DNA of 64,000 nt from Bradyrhizobium sp. BTAi1 (GTDB lineage Bacteria > Pseudomonadota > Alphaproteobacteria > Rhizobiales > Xanthobacteraceae), in the NCBI RefSeq assembly GCF_000015165.1, contig NC_009485.1:2892001-2956000 (forward strand), given 5' to 3'. The translations under genes and the position numbers were made by a program. Below are positions 18,028 through 25,546 of this stretch, piece by piece. The notes under the pieces are model-generated. The model was not told where the DNA came from, did no database searches, and was given only the letters and a program-made list of their open reading frames with translations. Within the stretch, counting starts at the first letter, position 1. Each line of letters begins with the position of its first letter.

Positions 18028-19302
18028 CTACAGATTGCTCTCGGTGATGGCGGCATAGACCATGGTGCGCAGCTCGCGCCGGATCGGGTAGGCATTCGAC
18101 GGCAGCACCTGGGTCATGAAGATCGTGATCAGCTCTTCCGCCGGGTCGATCCAGAACGCCGTGGAGGCGGCGCCGCCCCAGGCATATTCGCCGGGGCTGC
18201 CGGCAATCAATGTCTTCGCAGGATCCATCGTGACCGAGAAGCCCAGGCCGAAACCGATGCCGTTATAGGCGGCCTCGGCGAACATCGACCGCGACAGCGC
18301 CGGCAGGTCGACGCCGCCGGGCAGGTGGTTGGATGTCATCAGCTTCAAGGTCTTCGGTCCGAGCAGCCGCACGCCGCCGACCTCGCCGCCATTGATCAGC
18401 GCGCGGCAGAACGTCAGATAGTCGGCCGTGGTCGCGCACAGGCCGCCGCCGCCGGAGATGAAGTCGGGCGGGCTCAGGAACGAGCTGGTCGCGGGATCAT
18501 CCTGCAAGGTCAGGCCGCCTTTGCGGTCGGCGGCGTGAAACGACAAGGCGCCGCCGGCGTCAGCCGAGTAGCAGGCCGCCAGCCGGTGCGCCTTCGTGGC
18601 CGGGACGTGAAAGTCGGTGTCGGTCATGCCGAGCGGATCGAAGATGCGCTCCTTGAGAAATTGCTCGAACGGCTTGTCCGCGATCTTGCCGACGAGATAG
18701 CCGATCACGTCGGTGGAAACGGAGTAGTTCCAGGCCTCGCCGGGCGAGAACTCCAGCGGGATCCGCGCCAAATCGTCGATCATCGACTGCAGCGTGCCGG
18801 CCTTTTCGACGGCGCCGATCTTCGCCTCGCGATAGGCCGCATCGACATTGGAGCGCTGTTGGAAGCCGTAGGTGAGGCCGGAGGTATGGCGCAGCAGGTC
18901 GACGATCAGCATCGGCCGCGTCGGCGGCCGGCTGATGAAGGCCGGCGCGGTGCCGGCGACGAACACGCCGAGATTCCTCCACTCCGGAATATATTTGGCG
19001 ACCGGCTCGTCGAGCGCGACCTTGCCTTCCTCGACCAGCATCATGAAGGCGACCGAGGTGATCGGCTTGGTCATCGAATAGATGCGATAGATCGTGTCAT
19101 CCTTGACCGGCACTTTGCGCTCGACATCGGCATAGCCGAGCGAACTCGCATGCACGATCTTGCCGCGGCGATAGACCAGGAGCTGGGTGCCGGGAAAGCG
19201 GCCAGCCTCGACATAGCGGTCCCTGAGATGGGCGTCGATGCGGTCGAGCGCGGCTTTGGACATGCCGACGGTGTCGGGCGAGGCGGGGGTGGGGGCGAGC
19301 AT
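18028..19302 (-). CDS. Serine hydrolase (family VIII esterase / class C beta-lactamase fold)
   Basis: A 424-residue serine hydrolase. The nucleophile motif is SMTK (in IYSMTKPITSVAFM), the catalytic Tyr is in WNYSVSTDVIG, and a late WGGAAST takes the place of the KTG box, a combination typical of EstB-like family VIII esterases rather than true AmpC. No signal peptide is seen, so a cytoplasmic ester hydrolase is inferred. The ATG at 19302 has GGAG upstream; the frame extends to 19452 without support. It is divergent from the ring-cleavage dioxygenase gene and may act on a related aromatic ester. Confidence 0.88.
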   Translation of the reverse strand: MLAPTPASPDTVGMSKAALDRIDAHLRDRYVEAGRFPGTQLLVYRRGKIVHASSLGYADVERKVPVKDDTIYRIYSMTKPITSVAFMMLVEEGKVALDEPVAKYIPEWRNLGVFVAGTAPAFISRPPTRPMLIVDLLRHTSGLTYGFQQRSNVDAAYREAKIGAVEKAGTLQSMIDDLARIPLEFSPGEAWNYSVSTDVIGYLVGKIADKPFEQFLKERIFDPLGMTDTDFHVPATKAHRLAACYSADAGGALSFHAADRKGGLTLQDDPATSSFLSPPDFISGGGGLCATTADYLTFCRALINGGEVGGVRLLGPKTLKLMTSNHLPGGVDLPALSRSMFAEAAYNGIGFGLGFSVTMDPAKTLIAGSPGEYAWGGAASTAFWIDPAEELITIFMTQVLPSNAYPIRRELRTMVYAAITESNL

Positions 19303-19451
19303 CGGGCGTCTCCGCTGTCGTTCGATTTTCGTGGCCCGCGCGCGTGGCGGCCTGGCGCAAGCGAGGAGTCGGGTGATAGCGGAAAATTGCCCGGTCTCCA
19401 ATGGCAGCGCTTGCCGGGCTGATGTAGCGTCAGCCGCCGGGAGGACTGCCA

Positions 19452-20372
19452 ATGACCCAATTCAATGAAGCCGAGCTTACCGACGCGGTCGTCGCAAGCT
19501 TCGACCAGACGCCCGACAGCCGCGTGAAATTCCTGCTGCAGGAACTCGTGACCTCGCTTCACGACTATGTCCGCAAGACCCATCTGACCTTCGACGAATG
19601 GGCCGCCGCGATCGAATTCCTGACCCGGACGGGACAGACCTGCACCGCCAGCCGGCAGGAGTTCATCCTGTTGTCGGATGTGCTCGGCGTGTCCATGCTG
19701 GTCGACGCGATCAATCACCGGGAGCGCGCCGGCGCGACGGAGACCACGGTGCTAGGCCCGTTTTACGTCGGCGAGCATCGGCAGATGCCGCATGGCACCG
19801 ATATCTCCGCAAACCTGAAGGGCGAGAAGATGTTCGTTCAGGGGCGCGTCACCGATCTTTCCGGCGCGCCGCTCGCGGGCGCGGCTGTCGACGTGTGGCA
19901 TGCCGATGATGAAGGCTTCTACGATTCACAGCGGCCGGCCTATGCTGCGGACGGCCCGTCGTCGCGGGCGCGGTTCATCACCGATGCGGACGGACGCTTC
20001 TTCTTCCGCACCATCCTGCCCTGTAGCTATCCGATTCCGACGGATGGTCCGGTCGGCCAGCTGATCCTCGCGACCAAGCGACATCCGATGCGGCCGGCCC
20101 ATGTCCATTTCCTGGTGGATGCCGCGGGCTATGAGCCGCTGATCACCCATGTCTTCATCGGCGGCGATGCATATCTCGATAGTGACGTGGTCTTCGGCGT
20201 GAAGGACGAGTTGGTCGCGACGGTGAGTCAACACACCGATCCGGTGATGCCCGACGGCAAGCTGGCATCGTCTCCGTGGCACCTGATGACCTACGAATTC
20301 CGCATGAAGCCGGGCGTCGGCACCGCTCCCCAACCGATGTTGGCGAAGCCCGCAACGGCCGCAGCGGAGTAG
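19452..20372 (+). CDS. Intradiol ring-cleavage dioxygenase
   Basis: A 306-residue non-haem Fe(III) dioxygenase. The four iron ligands are visible as Tyr157 (GFYDSQ), Tyr193 (CSYPIPTDGPVG), His217 and His219 (RPAHVHF). An N-terminal helical dimerisation domain (about 1-100) and ETTVLGPFYV place it with catechol or hydroxyquinol 1,2-dioxygenases; I favour hydroxyquinol from the general pattern, but substrate is not proven. No maleylacetate reductase or muconate cycloisomerase is adjacent. GGGAGGACTGCC upstream is a good ribosome site. It is divergent from the esterase. Confidence 0.9.
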   Translation: MTQFNEAELTDAVVASFDQTPDSRVKFLLQELVTSLHDYVRKTHLTFDEWAAAIEFLTRTGQTCTASRQEFILLSDVLGVSMLVDAINHRERAGATETTVLGPFYVGEHRQMPHGTDISANLKGEKMFVQGRVTDLSGAPLAGAAVDVWHADDEGFYDSQRPAYAADGPSSRARFITDADGRFFFRTILPCSYPIPTDGPVGQLILATKRHPMRPAHVHFLVDAAGYEPLITHVFIGGDAYLDSDVVFGVKDELVATVSQHTDPVMPDGKLASSPWHLMTYEFRMKPGVGTAPQPMLAKPATAAAE

Positions 20373-20385
20373 GATAAATGAAGGC

Positions 20386-20418
20386 GCCCACTTTTTGTGC
20401 AACGCACAGGAAGTGGGC
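20386..20418 (+). terminator. Hairpin after the dioxygenase gene
   Basis: GCCCACTT (20386-20393) pairs with AAGTGGGC (20411-20418), and an inner TGTGC/GCACA pair extends the stem. No T run follows, so it may be a weak terminator or part of the upstream control region of nrtA. Confidence 0.5.
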
Positions 20419-20419
20419 G

Positions 20420-20455
20420 AATCGCAAATTTTGCGTGCGATTGCGGTGATCCGCA
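20420..20455. promoter_or_regulatory. Clustered inverted repeats upstream of nrtA
   Basis: AATCGCA (20420-20426) and TGCGATT (20436-20442) form one dyad; CGCAAA/TTTGCG is nested inside it. TGCGG-TGAT-CCGCA (20442-20455) follows. They lie 60-95 bp upstream of the sigma-54-like promoter, a plausible place for an enhancer-binding protein such as NtrC, though none is an exact NtrC consensus. Confidence 0.4.
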
Positions 20456-20514
20456 GGTGCTGGTGATTTTGACTAAGCTATTGTTTTCATAGAAATTCCC
20501 GCTCATTCGATCGC

Positions 20515-20530
20515 TGGCACAAAGCTTGAA
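20515..20530 (+). promoter_or_regulatory. Sigma-54-like (-24/-12) promoter of the nrt-nas operon
   Basis: TGGCAC (20515-20520), five bases, then TTGAA (20526-20530). The -24 element is perfect; the -12 element has GA in place of GC. It would start transcription near 20542, giving a leader of about 155 nt. Nitrogen control of nitrate uptake genes by NtrC and sigma-54 is well known in the group. Confidence 0.5.
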
Positions 20531-20541
20531 TAGATTTCTCT

Positions 20542-20628
20542 GACGCCATCGATGCCGTCTGCGCAAACCCCATCCGACATCTGACGCTGCCCCTCCGAGG
20601 CATCCCTCGGAACGCGCCCCTGTGCGCG
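20542..20628 (+). promoter_or_regulatory. Structured leader RNA of nrtA
   Basis: Three hairpins follow the predicted start. GACGCC/GCCGTC (20542-20559) has one mismatch and a hexaloop ATCGAT. CCGAGG/CCTCGG is at 20595-20610, and CGCGC/GCGCG at 20613-20628 has a 6-base loop. NasT-type ANTAR proteins bind hexaloops with A at 1 and G at 4; the first loop fits and the others do not. No T-rich terminator is evident. Confidence 0.35.
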
Positions 20629-20698
20629 ATCGATCGGCGACTGGCGGACGGGCCCTTCAACCCATCGAGCGCTTTTCAGACAAAGGACGACAGCACTC

Positions 20699-22015
20699 AT
20701 GACGAAGACTGCCAATCCTGCTCGCCGCAACGGCCTCAGCCGTCGTCAGCTTCTCAAGGCCGGCGCCGGCACGGCTGCGCTGCTCGCCGCGGCGAAGCTG
20801 AACCTGCCTGGCGGAGCGTTTGCGCAAGGCGCAGGGCCGGAAGTCACCAGCGCCAAGCTCGGCTTCATCGCCTTGAGCGATGCCGGCCCGCTGTTCGTCG
20901 CCAAGGACAAGGGCATGTTCGCCAAATACGGCATGCCCGATGTCGACGTGCAGAAGCAGGCCTCGTGGGGGACGACGCGCGACAACCTCGTGCTGGGCTC
21001 CGAAGGCAATGGCATCGATGGCGCGCACATCCTGACGCCGATGCCTTATCTGATCTCGTCGGGCAAGGTGACGCAGAACAATCAGCCGACGCCGATGTAC
21101 ATCCTGGCGCGGCTCAATCTCGATGCGCAGTGCATCTCCGTCGCCAAGGAATATGCCGACCTCAAGCTCGGCCTCGACACCGCGCCGTTCAAGGCCGCTC
21201 TCGAAAAGAAGAAGGCCTCAGGCAAGGCCGTGAAGGCCGCGATGACCTTCCCGGGCGGCACGCACGATCTGTGGATCCGCTACTGGCTCGCGGCCGGGGG
21301 CATCGATCCCGACAAGGACATCGAGACCATCGTGGTGCCGCCGCCGCAGATGGTGGCCAACATGAAGGTCGGCACCATGGACTGCTTCTGCGTCGGCGAG
21401 CCCTGGAATGCGCAACTCGTCAACCAGGGCATCGGCTACACCGCGGTGACGACCGGCGAGATCTGGAACAAGCATCCCGAAAAATCCTTCGCGATGCGCT
21501 CAGCCTTCGTCGACAAATATCCGAAGGCCGCAAAGGCGCTGACCATGGCGGTCATGGAAGCCCAGCAATGGTGCGACAAGATGGAAAACAAGCAGGAGCT
21601 TGCGACCATCATGGCGAAGCGGCAGTGGATCAACTGCCCGGTCGAGGACGTCGCGGGACGCTCGGCCGGCAAGTTCGACTACGGCACCGGCAAGGTGGTC
21701 GAGAACTCGCCTCATATCATGAAGTACTGGAGCGACTTCGCCTCCTATCCGTTCCAGAGCCACGATCTCTGGTTCATCACCGAGGACATCCGCTGGGGCA
21801 AATACGAAGCGGGCTTCGACGCCAAGGCGCTGATCGCCAAGGTCAACCGCGAGGACATCTGGCGCGAGGCGGCCAAGGACATGAACGTCGCCGCCAGCGA
21901 GATCCCGACCTCCAAGTCGCGCGGCAAGGAGACGTTCTTCGACGGCAAGGTGTTCGACCCCGAAGATCCCGCCGCCTATCTGAAGTCGCTGTCGATCAAG
22001 CGCGTCGACGCCTGA
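20699..22015 (+). CDS. nrtA: Nitrate ABC transporter, substrate-binding protein
   Basis: A 438-residue periplasmic binding protein of the NrtA/CmpA type. The N-terminus has a twin-arginine signal (SRRQLLKAGAGTAALLAAA) with a likely cleavage after GAFAQ. The mature part begins SAKLGFIALSDAGPLFVAKDKGMF, the family's opening, and contains the late DLWFITEDIRWGKY typical of nitrate binders. Folded export by Tat is inferred. It is first in an operon with permease and ATPase genes and is followed by a stable intercistronic hairpin that may favour higher expression of the binding protein. The nitrate assignment is supported by the linked nasC. Confidence 0.92.
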   Translation: MTKTANPARRNGLSRRQLLKAGAGTAALLAAAKLNLPGGAFAQGAGPEVTSAKLGFIALSDAGPLFVAKDKGMFAKYGMPDVDVQKQASWGTTRDNLVLGSEGNGIDGAHILTPMPYLISSGKVTQNNQPTPMYILARLNLDAQCISVAKEYADLKLGLDTAPFKAALEKKKASGKAVKAAMTFPGGTHDLWIRYWLAAGGIDPDKDIETIVVPPPQMVANMKVGTMDCFCVGEPWNAQLVNQGIGYTAVTTGEIWNKHPEKSFAMRSAFVDKYPKAAKALTMAVMEAQQWCDKMENKQELATIMAKRQWINCPVEDVAGRSAGKFDYGTGKVVENSPHIMKYWSDFASYPFQSHDLWFITEDIRWGKYEAGFDAKALIAKVNREDIWREAAKDMNVAASEIPTSKSRGKETFFDGKVFDPEDPAAYLKSLSIKRVDA

Positions 22016-22025
22016 TCAGGACCCG

Positions 22026-22046
22026 CCGCGCGCGACCGGCGCGCGG
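22026..22046 (+). other. Intercistronic hairpin nrtA-nrtB
   Basis: CCGCGCGC and GCGCGCGG form an 8-bp GC stem with a 5-base loop, 11 bp after the nrtA stop and 30 bp before nrtB. Hairpins here commonly protect the binding-protein mRNA or reduce readthrough. Confidence 0.6.
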
Positions 22047-22076
22047 CTCCTCTCATTGCACGGAGAAAGGTTTCCG

Positions 22077-22991
22077 ATGTCCATGCCAGCGTTGACGAGC
22101 GATAGCGCGCCCAAGATCGTGCCGACGGCATCCGCGCCCACGGCCGCTTCTGCGTCCGTGGTGACGATGACGCCGAAGCAGCCGCCGAAGGCTGAGCGCT
22201 ATGTGAAGATGGCCCGAGAGGCCGCCGTGCGCGTGGTGCCGCCGCTGATCGTGCTGGCGCTGTTCCTCATCGTCTGGGAGCTGTTGTGCCGCCGCGCCGG
22301 CTCGGCGCTGCCGCCGCCATCGCGCGTGTTTTCGGATACGCGCGAGCTGATCTTCGATCCGTTCTTCGACCATGGCGGCATCGACAAGGGCCTGTTCTGG
22401 CATCTCGAGGCGAGCCTCCGCCGCGTCGCGATCGGCTATGCCATCGCCGCCATCGTCGGCGTCGCGGTCGGCACGCTGATCGGCCAGTCGGTCTGGGCGA
22501 TGCGCGGGCTCGATCCGATCTTCCAGGTGCTGCGCACGATCCCGCCGCTGGCCTGGCTGCCGCTGTCGCTGGCGGCGTTCCGCGATGGCCAGCCGTCGGC
22601 GATCTTCGTCATCTTCATCACCTCGGTGTGGCCGATCATCATCAACACTGCGGTCGGCATCCGCAACATTCCGCAGGACTATCGCAACGTCGCCGCGGTG
22701 GTGCAGCTCAATCCGCTTGAGTTCTTCGCCAAGATCATGATCCCCGCGGCCGCTCCCTACATTTTCACCGGCCTGCGCATCGGCATCGGCCTGTCCTGGC
22801 TCGCCATCGTCGCCGCCGAGATGCTGATCGGCGGCGTCGGCATCGGCTTCTTCATCTGGGACGCGTGGAATTCCTCGCATATCAGCGAGATCGTCCTGGC
22901 GCTGTTCTATGTCGGCATCATCGGCTTCGTGCTCGATCGCCTGATCGCGACCGTCGGCAAAGTCGTCACCCGCGGCACCGCGACGAACTGA
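22077..22991 (+). CDS. nrtB: Nitrate ABC transporter, permease
   Basis: A 304-residue inner-membrane permease with about six membrane segments and the cytoplasmic EAA-type loop (YRNVAAVVQLNPLEFFAKIMIPAAAPYIFTGLRIG) that contacts the ATPase. An Ala/Pro/Ser-rich N-terminal tail of about 35 residues precedes the first helix. The ATG at 22077 is chosen because GGAGAAAGG sits just upstream. It lies 61 bp after nrtA and 13 bp before nrtC. Confidence 0.93.
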   Translation: MSMPALTSDSAPKIVPTASAPTAASASVVTMTPKQPPKAERYVKMAREAAVRVVPPLIVLALFLIVWELLCRRAGSALPPPSRVFSDTRELIFDPFFDHGGIDKGLFWHLEASLRRVAIGYAIAAIVGVAVGTLIGQSVWAMRGLDPIFQVLRTIPPLAWLPLSLAAFRDGQPSAIFVIFITSVWPIIINTAVGIRNIPQDYRNVAAVVQLNPLEFFAKIMIPAAAPYIFTGLRIGIGLSWLAIVAAEMLIGGVGIGFFIWDAWNSSHISEIVLALFYVGIIGFVLDRLIATVGKVVTRGTATN

Positions 22992-23004
22992 GAGGGATTG
23001 GATC

Positions 23005-23796
23005 ATGGCCTATCTGAAGCTCGATCACGTCGACAAAACCTTCACCCGCGGCGCCACCACGACCGAAGTGCTGAAGGACATCAACCTCACGATCGAGAAG
23101 GGCGAGTACGTCTCGATCATCGGCCATTCCGGCTGCGGCAAGTCGACGATGCTCAACATCGTCGCCGGCCTCACCACCGCGACGTCAGGCGGCGTTCTGC
23201 TGGAGGAGCGCGAGGTCAATTCGCCGGGGCCCGACCGCGCCGTGGTGTTCCAGAACCACAGCCTGCTGCCCTGGCTGACGGTCTATGAGAACGTGCGGCT
23301 CGGCGTCGACAAGGTGTTCGCCAAGACCAAGACTCGCGCCGAGCGCGATGCCTGGACCATGCACAATCTCAACCTCGTGCAGATGGCGCATGCCAAGGAC
23401 AAGCGGCCCAACGAGATCTCCGGCGGCATGAAGCAGCGCGTCGGTATCGCGCGGGCGCTGGCGATGGAGCCGAAAGTGCTGCTGCTCGACGAGCCGTTCG
23501 GCGCGCTCGACGCGCTGACGCGGGCGCATCTGCAGGATTCGGTGATGGCGCTGCATCAGAAGCTCGGCAACACCATCCTGATGATCACCCACGATGTCGA
23601 CGAGGCCGTGCTGCTGTCGGACCGCATCGTGATGATGACCAACGGCCCGAGCGCGCATATCGGCGAGGTGCTCGAGGTCGCGCTGCCGCGGCCGCGCAAG
23701 CGGCTCGAGCTCGCGACCAACGCGACCTATGTGAAGTGCCGACAGCGGGTGCTCGAATTCCTCTATGAGCGCCACCGCTTCGTCGAGGCCGCGTGA
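23005..23796 (+). CDS. nrtC: Nitrate ABC transporter, ATP-binding protein
   Basis: A 263-residue ATPase that powers uptake through NrtB. Walker A is GHSGCGKST, the Q loop is VVFQNHSLLPWLT, the signature is ISGGMKQRVGIARAL, Walker B is VLLLDEPFGALD, and the switch His is in MITHDVDEA. It lacks the C-terminal NrtA-like domain found in cyanobacterial NrtC and so resembles NrtD in architecture. It starts 13 bp after nrtB. A strong hairpin separates it from the globin gene. Confidence 0.94.
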   Translation: MAYLKLDHVDKTFTRGATTTEVLKDINLTIEKGEYVSIIGHSGCGKSTMLNIVAGLTTATSGGVLLEEREVNSPGPDRAVVFQNHSLLPWLTVYENVRLGVDKVFAKTKTRAERDAWTMHNLNLVQMAHAKDKRPNEISGGMKQRVGIARALAMEPKVLLLDEPFGALDALTRAHLQDSVMALHQKLGNTILMITHDVDEAVLLSDRIVMMTNGPSAHIGEVLEVALPRPRKRLELATNATYVKCRQRVLEFLYERHRFVEAA

Positions 23797-23809
23797 CGCA
23801 GGAGACATT

Positions 23810-23835
23810 CGGAGAGTGGATCGAACCACTCTCCG
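23810..23835 (+). other. Perfect hairpin between nrtC and the globin gene
   Basis: CGGAGAGTGG (23810-23819) and CCACTCTCCG (23826-23835) form a perfect 10-bp stem with hexaloop ATCGAA. The loop has A at position 1 and G at 4, the pattern reported for ANTAR-protein targets. No T run follows, so it may instead be an RNA-processing or stability element. Confidence 0.6.
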
Positions 23836-23883
23836 CGTGAGGCGACCAACAGGCTCTCGTCCATTTCAAGGAAGGCATTGCCG

Positions 23884-24309
23884 ATGACCCCGTCTCAGAT
23901 CACGCTCGTTCAGGAGAGCTTCGCCAAGGTCGCGCCGATCTCCGATCAGGCCGCCGTGCTGTTCTACGATCGGCTGTTCGAGGTCGCGCCGCCGGTGCGC
24001 GCGATGTTTCCCGAGGATTTGACCGAGCAGCGCAAGAAGCTGATGGGCACGCTGGCGGTGGTGGTCGGCGGCCTGTCGAACCTGGACACGGTGCTGCCGG
24101 CGGCAAGCGCACTCGCCAAGCGCCACGTGAATTATGGTGCCAAGCCCGAGCACTACCCGGTGGTCGGCGCCGCGCTGCTGTGGACGCTCGAAAAGGGGCT
24201 CGGCGAGGCTTGGACCCCCGAGGTCGCCGAAGCCTGGACCGCGGCCTACGGCACGCTGTCCGGCTACATGATTTCGGAAGCCTATGGCAACGCACAGGCA
24301 GCGGAGTAG
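23884..24309 (+). CDS. bjgb: Single-domain bacterial haemoglobin (Bjgb type)
   Basis: A 141-residue globin without a reductase domain. Proximal and distal features are visible: the CD-region Phe in VRAMFPEDL, the distal QRKK segment, and the proximal His in KRHVNYGAKPEHY. In Bradyrhizobium the homologue Bjgb works with Flp to remove nitric oxide formed during nitrate assimilation. The same role is inferred here from its place directly before flp and nasC. The start is ATG 23884, with AAGGAAGG upstream. Its stop is 5 bp before the flp start. Confidence 0.92.
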   Translation: MTPSQITLVQESFAKVAPISDQAAVLFYDRLFEVAPPVRAMFPEDLTEQRKKLMGTLAVVVGGLSNLDTVLPAASALAKRHVNYGAKPEHYPVVGAALLWTLEKGLGEAWTPEVAEAWTAAYGTLSGYMISEAYGNAQAAE

Positions 24310-24314
24310 GCCCG

Positions 24315-25529
24315 TTGAGTGAGCCGCTCGTCATCGTCGGCAACGGCATGGCCGCTGCGAAGCTGGTCGAGGAGCTGTCGCAGACCGCCCTCGGTCGCTA
24401 TGCGATCGCCGTCATCGGCGAGGAGCCGCGGCTCGCCTACAACCGCGTGCTGCTGTCGTCGGTCTTGGCCGGCGAGGCGGCATCGCACGAGATCGAGCTC
24501 AAGCCCGCGGCGTGGTGGCGCGAGCGCGGCGTGACGCTGAAATATGGCGCGCGGGTCACGCGCATCGATGTCGGCCGCCGGGAGTTGGAGGTCGAGAACG
24601 AAGAGAACATGGCGTTCTCACGCCTGGTTCTGGCCACCGGCTCGCTGCCGCTGCGGCTGCCGGTGCCCGGCGCCGATCTGGCGGGGGTGCATACGTTCCG
24701 CGACAGCCGCGACACCGACGTGCTGTTGAGCCTGGCTGCGAAGAAGTCGCGCGTGGTCGTGGTCGGCGGTGGACTGCTCGGGCTGGAGGCGGCCTATGGC
24801 CTGGCGCGTGCCGGCGCCAAGGTGACGCTGCTGCACCTGATGGATCGGCTGATGGAGCGGCAGCTCGACGCCTCGGCGGCGGCGCTGTTGAAAGTGCTGG
24901 TCGAGCGGAAAGGCATTGAGGTTCTGCTGCAGGCGAGCACGGCGGCGATCCATGGCGAGCTCCGCGTCGAGCGTGTCGAACTCGCCGACGGGCGGAGCCT
25001 GGCTGCGGATGCGGTGATCTTTGCGGCCGGCATCAGGCCCAACGTGGCGCTCGCCAAGGAGGCGGGGCTTGCGGTCAATCGCGGCATCGTCGTCGACGAC
25101 GCTCTGCAGAGTTCGGTGCCCGGCATCTCCGCGCTCGGCGAATGCGCCGAGCATCGCGGCACCTGCTACGGGCTGGTCGAGCCCGCTTATGAGCAGGCGC
25201 GGGTGCTGGCGCGGCATCTCGCGGGCCGCAAGGCGGCCTATCAGGGCAGCGTGGTCGCCACCAATCTGAAGGTGTCCGGGGTCGCGGTGTTCTCGGCCGG
25301 TGACTTCGTCGGCGCCCCGGGCAGCGAGGCGATCGTGCTCAATGATGCCAGGCGCGGCATCTACAAGAAGCTCGTGATCGCCGATGGCCGCCTCACCGGT
25401 GCCGTGCTGATCGGCGACACGCAGGATGCGCTCTGGTATCGCGACCTGATCCGCAATCGCGAGCCGATTGCGTCGATCCGGACCGAGATGATGTTCGGCC
25501 GCGCGGGGGCGCGGCCAAGGGCCGCGTGA
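24315..25529 (+). CDS. flp: FAD-dependent NAD(P)H oxidoreductase (Flp/NirB-like)
   Basis: A 404-residue flavoprotein resembling the N-terminal reductase half of NirB. The FAD site is LVIVGNGMAAAKLVEEL and the NAD(P)H site is VVVVGGGLLGLEAAYGLARAGAKVTLLH. A third region, ISALGECAEHRG, holds the flavin-contacting Gly-Glu. It should donate electrons to the adjacent globin and to NasC. The start is most likely TTG 24315, with GGAG 9 bp upstream inside the globin stop region; the frame is open further upstream but overlaps the globin gene. Its stop overlaps a possible GTG start of nasC. Confidence 0.88.
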   Translation: MSEPLVIVGNGMAAAKLVEELSQTALGRYAIAVIGEEPRLAYNRVLLSSVLAGEAASHEIELKPAAWWRERGVTLKYGARVTRIDVGRRELEVENEENMAFSRLVLATGSLPLRLPVPGADLAGVHTFRDSRDTDVLLSLAAKKSRVVVVGGGLLGLEAAYGLARAGAKVTLLHLMDRLMERQLDASAAALLKVLVERKGIEVLLQASTAAIHGELRVERVELADGRSLAADAVIFAAGIRPNVALAKEAGLAVNRGIVVDDALQSSVPGISALGECAEHRGTCYGLVEPAYEQARVLARHLAGRKAAYQGSVVATNLKVSGVAVFSAGDFVGAPGSEAIVLNDARRGIYKKLVIADGRLTGAVLIGDTQDALWYRDLIRNREPIASIRTEMMFGRAGARPRAA

Positions 25530-25546
25530 GGGGGATTCGCACGACG

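Noticed and set aside
18028..19302. Calling the serine hydrolase an AmpC beta-lactamase
   Set aside because: The KTG box is absent and WGG takes its place; no signal peptide is visible, so an esterase is more likely.
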